In this document: positions 10,721 through 23,262 of the stretch, piece after piece | Layout: each line of letters starts with the position of its first letter | Numbering within the stretch: position 1 is the stretch's first letter | Origin: Metellina segmentata | Taxonomy: Eukaryota > Arthropoda > Arachnida > Araneae > Tetragnathidae | Assembly (NCBI GenBank): GCA_947359465.1 | Contig: OX375881.1 | Coordinates: 79,023,914-79,087,913, forward strand | Direction of reading: 5' to 3' | Length of the DNA: 64,000 bases | The notes under the pieces: model-generated | Told to the model about the DNA's origin: nothing | Seen by the model: only the letters and a program-made list of their open reading frames with translations | The model's database searches: none | Position numbers and translations under genes: made by a program

Positions 10721-13170
10721 AAATGGCAGCTTCAAACATGTTGCTGGAAATTCAACTGATGGGAGAACGATAAAATGTTGAAAATTGAAAAGTGATGAAA
10801 TGAAGACACTATAAACACACATTGAAAACCTATGTATAATTTTAAAACAATGTTATGCATTTAAAAAAGGTTTGTGGGGTCTTTTAAGAATAAATTTTAC
10901 GTTTAACCTCTTGGGGGTTAACAAAAATTAATTTGAGTGTAGCGGAAAAATTATTTTATGAATCAAAATAGATCTTATTACATATCAATGAACAACGTGC
11001 AATCTAATTGATTTTATTCAGGACTCGTGGTTTAAAAACACCTAAACGTGTATGCATATAACATTTTCATCGTATTTGGGTGTCTGTTCTGTTTTTAATA
11101 ACTTTGCTATCAGTAGCTATATCGTCTTAACCCTTCTGACTTCTTCTTTTCTAAATTACCAACTTTTCATATTAACCAGAATCGAAGTCAACAGTTGACA
11201 GCGAATAATAAAAATGAAATAAAAGAGCAAAACAAAATTTTCAGTACAATCTAATTTAAAGTACTCTTTCCATATTCAGAACTTAAACTTGTAGATTCTT
11301 CTAAGATCAAAGAGAAATTTCTATCGCACATTCAATGTCTACTGTAAGAATTATGGCTTATATTATGTAAAAAAAAAAGAATTTAAATATGTAGTTTGGT
11401 ATTTGTAAATCGTTGCATCGATATTAAGTTTATTTCAAAAATATTCCATTAATATTTTCTTGTCCTTTAATTCATACTTTCTATAATTCCTATAGTTTTT
11501 ATTTCTATCATTTAGTTGACCATTCCCGATTCCTCGAATCTAAATAGCTAGAAAACTTCATCAAACTAATTCAAATCCTCTTTAAACGAAAACCTACTTA
11601 GAGTTTATTTTAAATTTCTAGTCCGGGAACACCTATCTAATGAAACCAAAAAAGTGATAAATTACGAGTTATCGATCAATTTATATTATAGTTATAAAAT
11701 CAGATGTACAATCGTGAGAAAAAACAACGATCCCTCCCTCTTCATTCGAGCAATTTTAACAATAAAAAAATTCAAAGGTGGCATTTGACAGAGACTAACA
11801 TCTTCTATAAATTCAAATGCATAAATTTGCATAATATAGGGGAGGGTCCATATTCAATTGAGCGCCAACTTCATAATTTCAAATGGAAACCTCCTATTAC
11901 GACACAGAATTTCGAATCTATATCTAAATATGACTTTAGATACTAAATTTCATGTTATTCAGTCTTACCGTTCCTAAGTTAAGTGTACAGAAATATTGGA
12001 GCTTCTAATGTTAAATCTGTTTCATGGACTTTTATGGATATCTTCCTAAATAATACTTCAATAGCGCTGATATTTTGTACTCCCATGCTAATGTAAACAA
12101 ACAAAACAATGTACGTTTAATATTTTATTTTGAAATTGTTTTTATGACACAATAACAGTTATTGAAATAATGTTTGAAATATTATGAATTGGAAAAGTAT
12201 TATATTTTGACGGAAATCGATTTAGAAGGACATCTAATATGATCATGCAAAATTTCAGCTCATTCCAATGGTTAGTTTCTGTGCTATATTAAATTTGCCT
12301 CATTATTGTGATTTTAGGGGACAACCAAAAGTTTAAGAAACGTCTAACAAACTTCGAATCTTTATTCCCTGATCCTTAGAACTTGCATGATAAATTTAAT
12401 AAGATATTTTCTCGAAACGTTTTCATTTTCATAGTACATTTTATAATGCTCGGCTTGTTTGCACTCACTGTCAAATAAGTTTGAACTTGTGTTCAAATTT
12501 TAAATTCTGGTAGCTATAACTACAATTAATCTCTATCTACAAAAAGCTACTTTCTATGTGGAGATCATCTCTGAAATTGACCCCAACTTAACGATTGAAT
12601 ACCTCAGATATAAAGATAGTTAAGTCAAGAAATTTCATATCTAGATTAATTTATGCAAAATGTGATTATGTCATCAAAACATGCTGTTTCTATTAGAAAT
12701 TTCGTTGTTTGTACAAGTTTGATATGAATACAGCCCCTTATGAAATTGTTTCGATTTGAATTGATAGTTTTTATTCTTTATTGAATGATATCTTTGAATT
12801 TACTCTAGTATGAATATTTATCGAAATAGAGAAGAGAGTTTTTAAGCGTTTGTACATTTTAAATATCAATAACCTTCAGTACTTTCATTACCTATTTACA
12901 AAATCCTCTAAAACTGACGGTTAATCTACATCTATTAACAAGTACATTTATAAAATATCCGTAATTTTAATAAACACAACTTTTAACGATTGATATACGA
13001 AAACATATTATTAAAATGTGTACATTTTTCCCATCTACTAAATTTTAAATGTCACGCGAGCTACATTTTATTAAAGTTTCAGAGAGTCAAATTTATTCCA
13101 AAATCATCAACTGTCCCAGAAAATATTTTTTAATACCTTTGATTTAAAATAAACGCATATTTAATTCATG
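10721..13170. other. AT-rich stretch, nothing recognised
   Basis: No terminal repeats, tandem arrays or coding signal were found. Open frames are short with low-complexity, AT-biased codons and no domain I recognise. Confidence 0.45.
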
Positions 13171-13176
13171 TATCTA

Positions 13177-13246
13177 CATACTAATTAGCGTAACTCGTAA
13201 CTGCTATACCTTAACAGTGGAGTTATGAGTTTTGCTAATTAGTATG
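13177..13246. ncRNA. Pre-microRNA-like hairpin (candidate)
   Basis: The 70-base segment from CATACTAATTAGC to GCTAATTAGTATG folds into a stem of about 26 pairs, with one mismatch and two G-U wobbles on the plus-strand reading. The apical loop is about 18 nt (13203-13220). Length, pairing and loop size fit an animal microRNA precursor. The competing explanation is a very small foldback transposon. Neither arm matches a microRNA I can name, and strand cannot be decided from sequence. Flanking DNA is plain and AT-rich. Confidence 0.35.
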
Positions 13247-13819
13247 ACGATATATTTTTCAAATGTATAGTTTCTATAAAAGTATGTTCCCATGAACTTT
13301 AAATGTGAATTAATTCTATTCCAAAGAAAATTCCTCGTATTCCTTATTTAAAACACTTACGATTCCGAAAAGATTATATATAAAACATTGCATTTTTAAA
13401 TAAGCAATGGAGGTTGAATGAAGAGTGGTATAACATCAAATGATAAATTAAATATTAAATACATTTTTATTTTCATATTTGATGCATAAATGTCTTGTAG
13501 TAAATGGTTTCGTTTTTGACTGAAACATTACTCTCAATTTCTTGCACAATTATAACCTGTAAAAAGTCTAGAGCTGTATTAATTAGGTAATTTACTCTTC
13601 ATGTGCATGGAATTTACTTCAGATTTCAGTGCACCTCTCCAAAACTGATGTTTAAATGCAGAATAATATTTTATTTCACCATTTAATGCATGCGAAGAGG
13701 TTTAACTGGACTTGAAACATTCTAATCGAGGATAAAGGCCTACGAGATGACGCTACTATGTGTGCAAGTGATCTCAAAAGAATACACCTCAAATTCCTTT
13801 GTGTCACGAAAAGACACAA

Positions 13820-14290
13820 CCCCTGTCACGAAAACTCCAAAGAGCGAGAACCCAGCGTGACGGCATTTTATTAATCGGAAGTCACGTGCAATGTATTACA
13901 GTATAACGACGTCCCCCAATCGTTGAGCAGCGCCAACTAATCCATTACACACTAAGCACTCGAATGCATACATCAACTTGTAAGTTTTCGCGTTACTCAG
14001 TGCAATTACACTAGACCTGAGTCACGCTCCACCTCGACGGGGGTCAAGGGGGGGGTGGCTCCGGGAATTGGCGGTGGTAGATCTTCGCCAAACCTCCGGA
14101 AGTCGCCACTGGATCCTTTTATCCTTAGTGGCAGGAAATTGGTGGCCGCTGCCAGGATTCAATTACATTTCGACCGGACCCTAAGTGAAGACATTTGTTA
14201 TTTTACGCGAGACAGACGGACAGTCGGAAATGAACGTCGCTGCCCAAAGACTGGTGTTTGTTTTCATTAGCTCTTTTGGAGCCCTGTATG
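13820..14290. promoter_or_regulatory. GC-richer block with E-box, candidate regulatory DNA
   Basis: Compared with its neighbours this block is GC-rich and CpG-containing. It holds the palindromic E-box CACGTG at 13883-13888 close to TTTATTAATC, a homeodomain-like AT core. A 71-codon frame at 14055-14270 (plus) resembles no family I know and is probably incidental. Regulatory function is inferred from composition only. Confidence 0.25.
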
Positions 14291-14590
14291 TGTAATGCCA
14301 GGACGCATTAGACACTTTTGCTTGATGGGCGTGTGTTCTTTATGGGTTGAGCTGCCCTCCTCTTTAGAGGCCTGGGGAAAGTCTGGACACCCCTCTGAGT
14401 TACGTAAAACTTCGACGGTGGAAGTTGATTCATACACGAGTTGGATGTATAGCAGAAATGCTTTAGGGGTGTAGAAATAGAAAGCATACAACGGAAATTA
14501 GTGTCTTTAGTTGTAGACTGTTTGTAGTAGCCTATTGGGGGTACTTCGTATCCTTTGTTAGGCCATTTGATGAATTGATAAAATACGTGT

Positions 14591-14924
14591 AAAAACTACA
14601 TTAAACCGCATAGACACCACAGTCCAGATCTAAGTAGAATTAGAAGTCTGTACTATCCTTTGGGATACGTGGAATTTTAACAGTGGGAGAGGATTTGTAC
14701 ATGATGAATGAACTGTTACAAAAGTGGAAAAAAAAATTAGAAATAAAAAGCGAAGGTATACAAAGAGAATTCCCTAAAACATTTTATTACCGGTGTATGT
14801 CAGTACCTATAAGTTCAATCCTATAGTCAAACCTTTTAATATCCCAAAAGGTAGCCCAGATTTCTACAGTTGGAGGTTTCCTTTAACTTAGTAGATCTGG
14901 ACTGTGGAAGTTTATGTAGTTTTA
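14591..14924. mobile_element. Small foldback element (candidate MITE)
   Basis: AAAACTACATTAAACC then CACAGTCCAGATCTA at 14592-14631 reappear inverted as TAGATCTGGACTGTGG then TTTATGTAGTTTT at 14892-14923. A further inner match is CTTTTGGGATA-type sequence. The arms are about 40-90 bp with mismatches and indels. I see no clear target duplication and no coding sequence, so the superfamily is unknown. Confidence 0.55.
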
Positions 14925-15117
14925 ATATTTTTTGCAATTATTTTACCAATTACTCAAGTAAAAATTGTGTTAACAAACCTAATGTCGTTGGTTTAAGATT
15001 GGACCTCCATACCTTAATATGTGTTACTTAGCGTTTGATTAATTACTAAAAACAAATTTAAAAGATCTTGAAACATCACAATATATTACTTCAGACCGGC
15101 TCTTTACTAGCTGCAAA

Positions 15118-15436
15118 TAAACGACTTCTTCATTTGTATCAGGTGTTAGCCTCCAGATCGGAAGGTTCCTGGTTCCAATCCGGGTCAGTGCATGGATATT
15201 TGTAAGCATATGATGTAGAGGCGGATGGTGCACTTTAAATCTGTCATGGCCGAAAGTCCTCACGTTGGGTTGGTGTGGAAGTTTGGGGGCTGGGTTGCCA
15301 GCTCAGGTGTTGCTTCGTCATCTTATCATGGTTCAAAATTACGTGGTGTTGTCCTTGGATCTTTCCCTTAAGGGATTAATCCCGGACCGTCGTCAATAGC
15401 CCGTTGAGTTACTCTAGTACGACGTTACTTAAAATT
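15118..15436 (+). repeat. SINE copy, head type A, nearly full length
   Basis: The tRNA-like head carries a B-box variant GGTTCCAATCC at 15172-15182. Then come GGTCAGTGCATGGATATTTG, GTAGAGGCGGATGGTGCAC, TAAATCTGTCATGG, CCTCACGTTGGGTTGGTGTG, CCAGCTCAGGTGTTGC and TCGTCATCTTATCATGG, with the tail TCAATAGCCCGTTGAG and TAGTACGACGTTA. The order matches the minus-strand copy at 58139-58458 block for block. A pol III promoter in the head and a body lacking coding capacity define it as a SINE. Confidence 0.88.
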
Positions 15437-15799
15437 ACCTTAATTTACATTAACTTTGAATTACGGATAGCTTGGACTCCTCTGAGATAATTCAAGCATG
15501 TGCTGATTTTCTGCTTGCTTGAAATTAAATTATGAAATTTTTAGATATAAATATAATTAATAGCAGACCATTTATTTTGTTTTAAGAATGGTTGAAATTA
15601 GATATAGTTGAGAAATAAAATACAATACATTAAGTAATTAAGTTTTAATTGAAATATTTGAAGAAATTACTTGATTTTAAACATTTAATTCTCCATTTGT
15701 TTGGATTTTTTCATTTCATCTTAATTATATTAATAACTGATCAAGATGTGCTTAGAATCTGTTTAAGAATGAATTTAGGTTTAGATGCGTTACTTACCG

Positions 15800-16260
15800 G
15801 CTTTGAATTTGCAGTCTGGCCACTATAAATGGTCCCGTACTTATTGCTGGATGGCACTGGACAAGACTGTGAAACTCAAAGGACAGTAACATAATAAAAA
15901 TGCAGTTTAAATTAGCAAATGTACAACAAACTTCAATACATCAAATGCTGCGTAATATAGCAAACGCCCTTGTGACATTGCACATTTTATTTCTATATAT
16001 AACTGACCTATGTCAGTGTACGTCTGCCTTGTGGACACAACCCCTGAAATCTCGATCTGCAAGGTGCGCACAACCCCCACAAAAAGCCGTTAACAAGTCG
16101 CTGAACCCAGGGTACGGGTACGAGAGGAAGCTCCCTGGCCGAAGAACTGTGAAAAACAAACACATTAACATGCCAGAGTGGTCGTCTTCTTGGGTTGGCA
16201 GAAGGAGAAACTGCAACTAAACATGACAGAGTGAATGAAGAAACGTTTCCGAGCACATTA
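15800..16260 (+). promoter_or_regulatory. TATA-like box followed by GC-richer block (candidate)
   Basis: TATAAA at 15825-15830 is preceded by a GC-richer stretch. The following region up to about 16250 is also GC-richer, with a plus-strand frame at 15900-16220 (106 codons) and an overlapping minus-strand frame at 16008-16256 (82 codons). Neither frame resembles a known family. A TATA hexamer alone is weak evidence in AT-rich DNA. Confidence 0.2.
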
Positions 16261-16969
16261 AGCAGACAGGCTTTCTCTCAACTCATCTCTTCAAAACAAA
16301 ACTTATAAAAGCCTTGAACGTCCAGATTCAAAAAGGAGAGAATTCGGTTAGACTCGGATGGAAGCAGACTAAACACTTGATTTTTCGTGCGGTGCGCACT
16401 ACGGTAGACGGGGTAATGCGAGACTCCGATCTTCATCCCCGGGAAAAGATGCATCGTCTTTTCCCCCCATTTTGACATGAGGTAGATATGTTCACCTCCC
16501 TTTGTGCGATCAAATGTTCACATCCCTGGTTAGATTTGAGGCAAATAGATTCGCCTTTCACTACATTCGCGTGGTTTTTCCTCCCTTTTTTTGTGTCGTG
16601 TGATACCATCAGTGCTTCCCCATTGCACCACCGGATATACTCGTTCTCGTTAAAATAAAATATTTTGAATATGGAAAGTGCTTTTGGTCTTCCTTAGAGG
16701 TATGTGGTTTTAATTATTACTTCCTAGGTGATATCATGGAGTAAACGAAGAAAAGGACTCCTGGTTGTTGTCAACTCTTTGTATACCACTATCGATCATT
16801 CCTTTTAGGCCAAACGCGATTAACGCAAAGATTCATTCCAAATTAATCTCTGACGGTATTACTTTAATTTAATACCACATCTAACCCAAGTACATACGAC
16901 AGCCCTATAGAAAAATCAGTGTACGAGGTGTAACGAAGAATTGTAACCTTCTGGTTCAGGAAAATGCAC

Positions 16970-17106
16970 TTAGGTTGTCCACTCTGAAATCTGCGCCATT
17001 TTCACTAAGTAGATGTTAATCAGCGTGTCTTCGTCACTAATTGATAATTTCCTAGAATTCTGTAAGCTAATAGATGTTATTACTTCTTGTGACTTAGTCT
17101 TTAGTA
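16970..17106 (+). repeat. Interrupted copy of the 19.5-20.3 kb repeat
   Basis: TGTCTTCGTCACTAA, then GAATTCTGTAAGC and TAATAGATGTTA, match 20117-20185 (TGTCTTCGTCACTAACTG, GATTCTGTTAGCC, AATAGATGTTAATA). The match to the repeat resumes after the hAT insertion with CTTTAGTACATACTCGGGAA at 18658-18677, which corresponds to CTTTAGTGCGTACTCAGAAA at 19777-19796. Confidence 0.6.
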
Positions 17107-18657
17107 CAGTAGTTCTTAACCGGTCTTCCGTGGAGCACTAATGCTACATGTACTTAGAGAAAGTTTTCTGTCCAAATTTGAAAATCAGTGAAAAATTAAA
17201 ACGGTTATTCGACAAAACAAAGAAAAAGTAAAAGTCATTTAGTTTTTAGTTTTATCGTGTTTACTTGTACTTATGTACTTATGTTGGCAACAGTTGAACG
17301 ACAACAACCAAAGTGAACGGGCGTTTTTCTTGCTAAAAGGGTTGTTCTTTTTTGTTTCTTTTTTCAAGTAAGGCCAATTTTTTAGACACATCGTCAGTAT
17401 GTATAGTTTTGTAATTCAAGATAAAAGTTATTTTGCAACAAATTGATCTTCTAGAAAATAAAATAGCTCGAATCACCCTCCTAAGAATCAAAAATATTTA
17501 TTCGAAACCGCAAATTTCTAAAACAAAGATATGATTCTGCCGCTGATAGTGCCATTGCAAGTACAAGTAAAATCAATAATGATACTCACAATAGAAGGAA
17601 CAAAATGAAAATTTAACATAACATGGGACCAATGTGTAGGAATCTGTACCGATGGTGCTTCTTTAATGGTTGGTTCTATTAGAGGATTCGTTACATTTTT
17701 ATGACGAAAATCCTAATATCATATCTACCCACTGTTTTTTACACCAAGAATCACTTCTCAAAAACATTACCAACATTAAAATCCGTATAGACCAAATTGT
17801 ATATAAGGTAAACTACATCAAATCGCAACCTTTACAAACACACCTATTTAGAAACTTTGTGCATATATAGAAGCTTAGCACGAATCTTTACTTTTAATTA
17901 CTGTTTTAAAGTAGTTATCGCGAAGTAAAGTCTGGGGGAACCAAAGTTTTGAAGGAAACGATATATCTAAAACCTTTTTTTAAAACCTATATTTGGTGTA
18001 TAGAAATGGTATATTTAGCTAGTATATCTTTAATTATTCAAATAACGTGAATGCTGGTATGCAAGGTAAAAATAAACATATTCTAACATCCACTGACCAT
18101 TTCAAAAAAAATGTATCACTTTTGAGAACGCACGTAATTCAAAAAAGGTCAGTTGACATGTTTCCTTCAGTCCAAAATAACAATATTGATGAAATAATTC
18201 CTATTAGATAACGCAACATTTAACATTATTACAAGAAAAAATTACGAAATACTTTCCCGAATTAAATATCGAAAATAATGTTTGGATACGAAATCCATTT
18301 TCTTATGTCAACACATCAAGTTATGAGTTTTCGTCACAAGAACCGGAAGAATTCCTTGCGTTGTCAACGGATCATGCTTTCAAAATGAAATTTTCCAAAA
18401 TAATAGTTGAAGAATTTTGGATTTCTGTGCAAACCTAGTTTTAAACTATTTTTGAAAAGCGATTACAATTTTATTACAATTTTCAACATCGTACCTTATG
18501 CGAGCTTGGTTTTTCAACATTAACACAAAATGGCAAGACAAAGAAACGTGAAAGAATGACAAACATAGAAGAGGAAATAAGAGTAGCTATTCTTTAACGC
18601 ATCAGACTACATATTGAAACAAGTGTTCAGTCATGCTGAAAAGATTAAAAACCACTG
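17107..18657 (+). mobile_element. Decayed hAT transposon with 8-bp target duplication
   Basis: The left end CAGTAGTTCTTAACC and the right end GATTAAAAACCACTG (18643-18657) are inverted repeats, and the direct repeat CTTTAGTA flanks the element at 17099-17106 and 18658-18665. The 1551-bp interior encodes remnants of a hAT transposase of the ZBED/Charlie-Buster kind. The uninterrupted paralogous site at 19777-19796 confirms the insertion point. It is dead because of stops, frameshifts and an incomplete 5' coding region. Confidence 0.9.
17624..18597 (+). pseudogene. hAT transposase remnant (ZBED-like), broken
   Basis: Translation in shifting frames gives WDQCVGICTDGAS from 17624, which carries the hAT catalytic-core motif TDGA. 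Then NPNIISTHCFLHQESLL and DQIVYKVNYIKSQPLQ follow around 17705-17845. Near the end, CELGFSTLTQNGKTKKRERM at 18499-18558 and the IEEEIRVAI region match the C-terminal dimerisation segment of hAT proteins. The family normally cuts and pastes DNA in the nucleus and leaves 8-bp duplications, as seen here. Several stops and at least one frame change separate the blocks, and the zinc-finger N-terminus is not identifiable. It is a relic, not a host gene. Confidence 0.8.
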
Positions 18658-18707
18658 CTTTAGTACATACTCGGGAAATCGGACAGCTGTTAGGTTAGAA
18701 GTAATGG

Positions 18708-18858
<151 letters not shown>

Positions 18859-19489
18859 CAAGAACACAAGAATTTCTAAAAAAATGTAACAAAAGTCTTA
18901 AAGAATAATAAAAAATGAAGAAATGTTGGTGGATCAGGGCGTCATCAGGGAGGAGCCTGACCCAAATAACATAAAATGGTGTTTTCTACATATGAGCAGC
19001 ATTAGGCTGAAAAAATTGCTCATACACTCCCCCAAACACCACTAAAAATCAAGTAAAACAAAAACAGAACAAAATACCAAAACAGAGCAGGAACAGAACA
19101 ACGAAGTGAAACCTGAAGCCGCAGCTGGGATATCATCAACAACAAGCTTAAAAATTGCCACCAAATGCCATCAATTACACAGTCTAACTTATATGCTAAC
19201 ATCATACCTCCGATGCAACAAGTCCAAAAAAATAATAATATGAAAATCCCCAGCCCCTTATCAAAAATATATTCATAAAAAGTAAAAAAATAAAAATAAA
19301 ATTGAAAAGCAATTCTCATGGCTCTGGGTAAATTACGAAAAATAATTATTCATGTGTTATTCATGTCATGAGTTTCGAGTTTCGATTTCTGGTTAATGCA
19401 CCCCGGCTGTTTGGTTATTTTTTGTTATTTTGTGTGTGTTATGTTATTTTGTATATTTTATGTTGTTATTAATAATATAATTCGTGATA

Positions 19490-20300
19490 TATATATCTGT
19501 AAAACTGTTTTTCATCATGTATACGTTACAGGCAGTGAAATGTCAGAACGTTTATTGGCACTAAACAGATAACGAAGTATAACCCACAGAAACTTTAAAA
19601 AAATGGAACTATACAAGTATATAACACCATCAAAATTAATACAACGTAGATTATAGTAATGTGTTAACAAGTACAGGTTTCCCCTTATAGACGCTAATCA
19701 GCTTCAATCTTCGTGACTGATTCTGATTAAAAGGTTCGTTGTTACTCCATCGTAAACACGTTAGTAGATGAAATCCCTTTAGTGCGTACTCAGAAATTTT
19801 AAAATACTCAGATCGTGCGAGAATAGTAAGTTATCTGTAAAACTGTTTTTCCGTGAGTATACTTTATAGGCAGTGAAATGTGCAAACATTTATTGGCAGT
19901 AAACATGAATTATGAATAACAATGAACAAAAACATAACAAATATGCTAATTTACAACAAACATCAACTTATCGAACACATCATCTGAAAACAAGCACGTA
20001 ATAGAAGAATCTCAGTAAGGTCTAACAAAGAGTTATTATTTTGGTTCTACAAATTGTAAGTGTGCACACACACAGTATGCCACTTGGTATTCAGAGCCGT
20101 TTTCCTGTCCAGTTGATAAAGAATGTCTTCGTCACTAACTGAAAGATTAGTAAGATTCTGTTAGCCAATAGATGTTAATATTTAATCATTAAACATGCTG
20201 TCTGATAAAATCATAACGAACATACTCGTACTCTGGGAAAAAAATTTAATTTAATTAAATGTAAAACTGTGTTTTCGCAATTTTTTTACAGTCAATAAAC
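19490..20300 (+). repeat. Degenerate tandem repeat, about 340-430 bp x 2-3
   Basis: TCTGTAAAACTGTTTTTC recurs at about 19497 and 19836 and in weaker form near 20262. The first two are followed by ACAGGCAGTGAAATGT or ATAGGCAGTGAAATGT and then TTTATTGGCA. Shared inner blocks include CTTCGTCACTAACTGA and TAGATGTTAATA. A further interrupted copy lies at 16970-17106 plus 18666-18710. No coding capacity is evident. It could be a low-copy satellite or LTR remnants. Confidence 0.6.
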
Positions 20301-20689
20301 ATTGTTCATCTCTCTAATTCATGCTATTTTTATTTCAACGTTTTCTTGTTTTATAAGAAACTTATTTCGTGATAGTTATCAAACGGTTTCAATCCCCCCG
20401 ATTTTCCTTAATTCTTCACAAAAAAAAATAGTACCAATATGTCTCAGTTATTTTGTTTATTCACATAAATATATCTCTTAGGCATTGCAATAAAAACTAA
20501 CTCTTTAATTTTTTTTTCCACCAATGGGTAAGTAAAATTAAGATAAATATTGTAATTAAAATTAATGATGATATTGAACATTACAATGTATGTTATTAGA
20601 ATACTGAACACATTACATAATGAAATATCTAAAAACAATTTAGATGATACTTAAAAAGCGTAAATCATATCCTTAGTTGCTTCATTTAC

Positions 20690-20960
20690 TCCTTGAGGGG
20701 TGTCTGACGTTTGATCTTTAATAGTCTCTGAAAGGGCGTGCGGTTCTTGCGAACCACACGCTTCAGGACACGCCGATCTCGTTCTGTCAGTTTACGGGGA
20801 CTACCAAAGTGTGCAGTTCGTGTCCCAACTCCCGTAGTCTTTCACTTCTTCACGACATCACCAACAGTTGACCGTGGCTGTGATAATTCTACCGCAATTT
20901 CGCTAACAGACATGTCACTATACATATATAGCAGCGATCGTAAAGTTTTATTTTCGCCCA
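20690..20960 (-). pseudogene. Tc1-like transposase N-terminal fragment
   Basis: On the minus strand a frame reads GENKTLRSLLYMYSDMSVSE, continuing as IAVELSQPRSTVGDVVKK, a stop, then KTTGVGTRTAHFGSPRKLTE and RDRRVLKRVVRKNRTPFQ. This is the bipartite helix-turn-helix DNA-binding domain of Tc1-type transposases, including the GxPRKLTxRD linker. One codon expected to be Trp is a stop. The catalytic DDE part is absent on both sides and I cannot find inverted terminal repeats, so this is an isolated fragment. The match to Tc1 is by family knowledge, not by search. Confidence 0.75.
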
Positions 20961-20989
20961 AAATAACATTTTAGTGTGGTGTCTTTAAA

Positions 20990-21949
20990 AGAATTTAACA
21001 ATCTAATTATTCATGAAATTCTTAGAATACACATATTGCTTTTAAAATAAAGTAATTTTTGAAGAGTGAGAGATAGAAGATACGAATACTGGTTAGAAAT
21101 TAAAAGTGCTTCTGAATTTTAGCAACTACACTTCGCCTTACTGTTCACAATACATACCTTTAAATGTACCCCATCCAACTCTCAACAATGTTAAGGGTTC
21201 TCTCTTTCCGCCTCATAAGATCGGTTATTTTTAAAAATTTCGTATCTGAGGTTAAAAGGAACAGAGGAGAGAATGGAAGAAAGAGAAAGGTCCTGATCAT
21301 TTTCGCCTCGAGGCAACAACAAAAAAAACTGCGTCTGAAATCCACACATTTTGAATGTCACATTTTTCCGTTAATGTTATGCGTGTGAAAGGATGCATAT
21401 CCGGAAGATACTGGAATCGATTCTGAGCATCGGAATCGGATTCGAGAATTGATCGTATCGATTTCAAAAAGCCATTTTCCCGTCTTCAATTTGAAAGGGT
21501 GGAAGTCTCCAGTCTCTTTCTTGGTCTTTTATTTAAGGAAAATTCCCCAGCCATCAGTTTGCTAAAGTACTTACGTCCCTGTTTGGGGTATATGTACCGT
21601 TTCCTTTTTTATCCTGCTTATTTTTTATCCGTGGCTCTCAGAATGTTGTTTATATCAAACACGCAGAATGGCGACGTGAAAAGGATATTTTCCTGGGGTA
21701 TTCATGTGAGGAAGTTGGGAGATCATAGGATTAGGTGAACGAGTTTATGTATTATTATATACACTGACACAAAATACCCCTTGCAACTCACAAACTCATA
21801 TGCTCTGGCCAAAATGGTATAGTATCTCTGGAAGGAAAAAAATGTATTAAATGCTATTTAAAATTATTACCTAAAATCTATTGAATGTAAATATAAAGAT
21901 TGAATAATTGAGTCTTATAGCACAATGGACACATTTTTGTTAAGGGCAC
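20990..21949. other. Mixed AT-rich stretch, nothing firm
   Basis: Near 21410-21475 there is a local cluster of related motifs (GGAATCGATTC, GGAATCGGATTCG, TTGATCGTATCGATTTC), which is unusual but unassigned. Short open frames at 21164-21388 and 21499-21738 (plus) lack recognisable domains. Confidence 0.35.
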
Positions 21950-21953
21950 CGGG

Positions 21954-22882
21954 AAGTCATCAAAGGCCAGAATTCATAAAAATTTGACCAATATTCGAAT
22001 GCATATAAAATTCAAGCTATTATAAGTACAAATATAAATTTTTGTACACATGTTTATAATGCATTTTAAAACTAATTCAAGCTAAAAATGAAAATTTTAA
22101 AAGTAACAATATTTTGTAGAGAGCATTTATATAGAACTCGGTGAAAAAAATTCAATACAGTGAGTTCACTTTGGGTGCGCTCTGTAAAAAATCTTTAATA
22201 TATATTGAGTAGCAACTTTTTTTTCCCTATCACTAGAAATGTTTTTTGAATTCATTGAAATATTTTTTGTTGAAAATAACCAGGAAAAAAAATTTTTAAA
22301 CACAATTTAAATCAGCTCATGAAAATTTTGGGATTTTATACCTACTAATCACCCATTAAAAAAAATTATGTTCATATTTCATCAATAGTTTACATTTTAA
22401 CAAAATTGCCTAATAGAAATACATGTGTATGCAAAATTTCAGACTGATAGCTTTATTAGTTTTTTCACAAAGCGCACCTGAAGATAAAAATTAATCATTT
22501 TGAGAAAACGACAAAAAACTACAAAATAGCATCTCCTTACGTTATCGATAACAATTTTTCAAAGCACAAGTAAACAAAATTTGCGGTTAAATATAATAAC
22601 AGTCGCAGTTAAACCTGTTACCAATCGATTAAAATGTATATTTATACAAAAATATACTAAAAATATAAAATATTTAAAAAAATACTATCCATTGTCGGCA
22701 AAATCGAAACATCAAACCTAAAACCGAAACCAAAAAGGATAATTTGAAAATTAAATTTTATTAACTTAAAATGCATTTTACGTAATAAGTGATACATCAA
22801 TCGATTCGTATTGGTGCCCTCTATTAAATGCAATTGAAATCAAAATTTTGATTTTTTGAAGAATTGTGACTTCCCAGTGCCC
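21954..22882 (+). mobile_element. TTAA-flanked MITE, copy 1 (piggyBac-type)
   Basis: The left end GGGCACCGGGAAGTCA and the right end TGACTTCCCAGTGCCC are inverted repeats with one mismatch, flanked on both sides by TTAA (21950-21953 and 22883-22886). The 929-bp interior is AT-rich and non-coding. A second copy in the same orientation at 40604-41509 matches along almost its whole length. A TTAA target is typical of piggyBac and also occurs in Sola2, so the superfamily is likely but not certain. Confidence 0.88.
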
Positions 22883-23262
22883 TTAAGCTACACCAAACAC
22901 AACAAAGGTAGCTTAATTCACGTCACATTGAAACAACACAACGTCCTGTTGGGGAAAGTGCGCAATCCTTATGGGAAACACATGATTACATTTTGTAATT
23001 TTAATCACGGTCAGGCACACACACAACTAGGTAATCAATCCCAATGCAGACAACATGAAGTAATAGATATACACCCACAAGGGAAAATATACTGAGGAGA
23101 AAAATACAACCAGGGTAAATAACTGGAATCTAACCTCACAGATTGGTAACTCAGTGGATAAACCCAATGGAAAACAGCCGCCCCATAAGCATATACAAAG
23201 AAAATGCAATGAATGAAAAATTTAAAGCATTATCTATCCACATAACTATCTACAATTATGTA

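Noticed and set aside
15900..16256. Overlapping 106-codon plus and 82-codon minus frames as a small host gene
   Set aside because: They are opposite-strand shadows in a GC-richer block, neither resembles a known family, and codon patterns give no preference.
20733..20762. Hairpin GCGTGCGGTTC...GAACCACACGC considered as a terminator or regulatory stem
   Set aside because: It lies inside the Tc1 coding remnant, where Arg/Val-rich codons produce the symmetry by chance.
20738..20974. 78-codon plus-strand Arg-rich frame
   Set aside because: It is antisense to a recognisable Tc1 DNA-binding domain on the minus strand.
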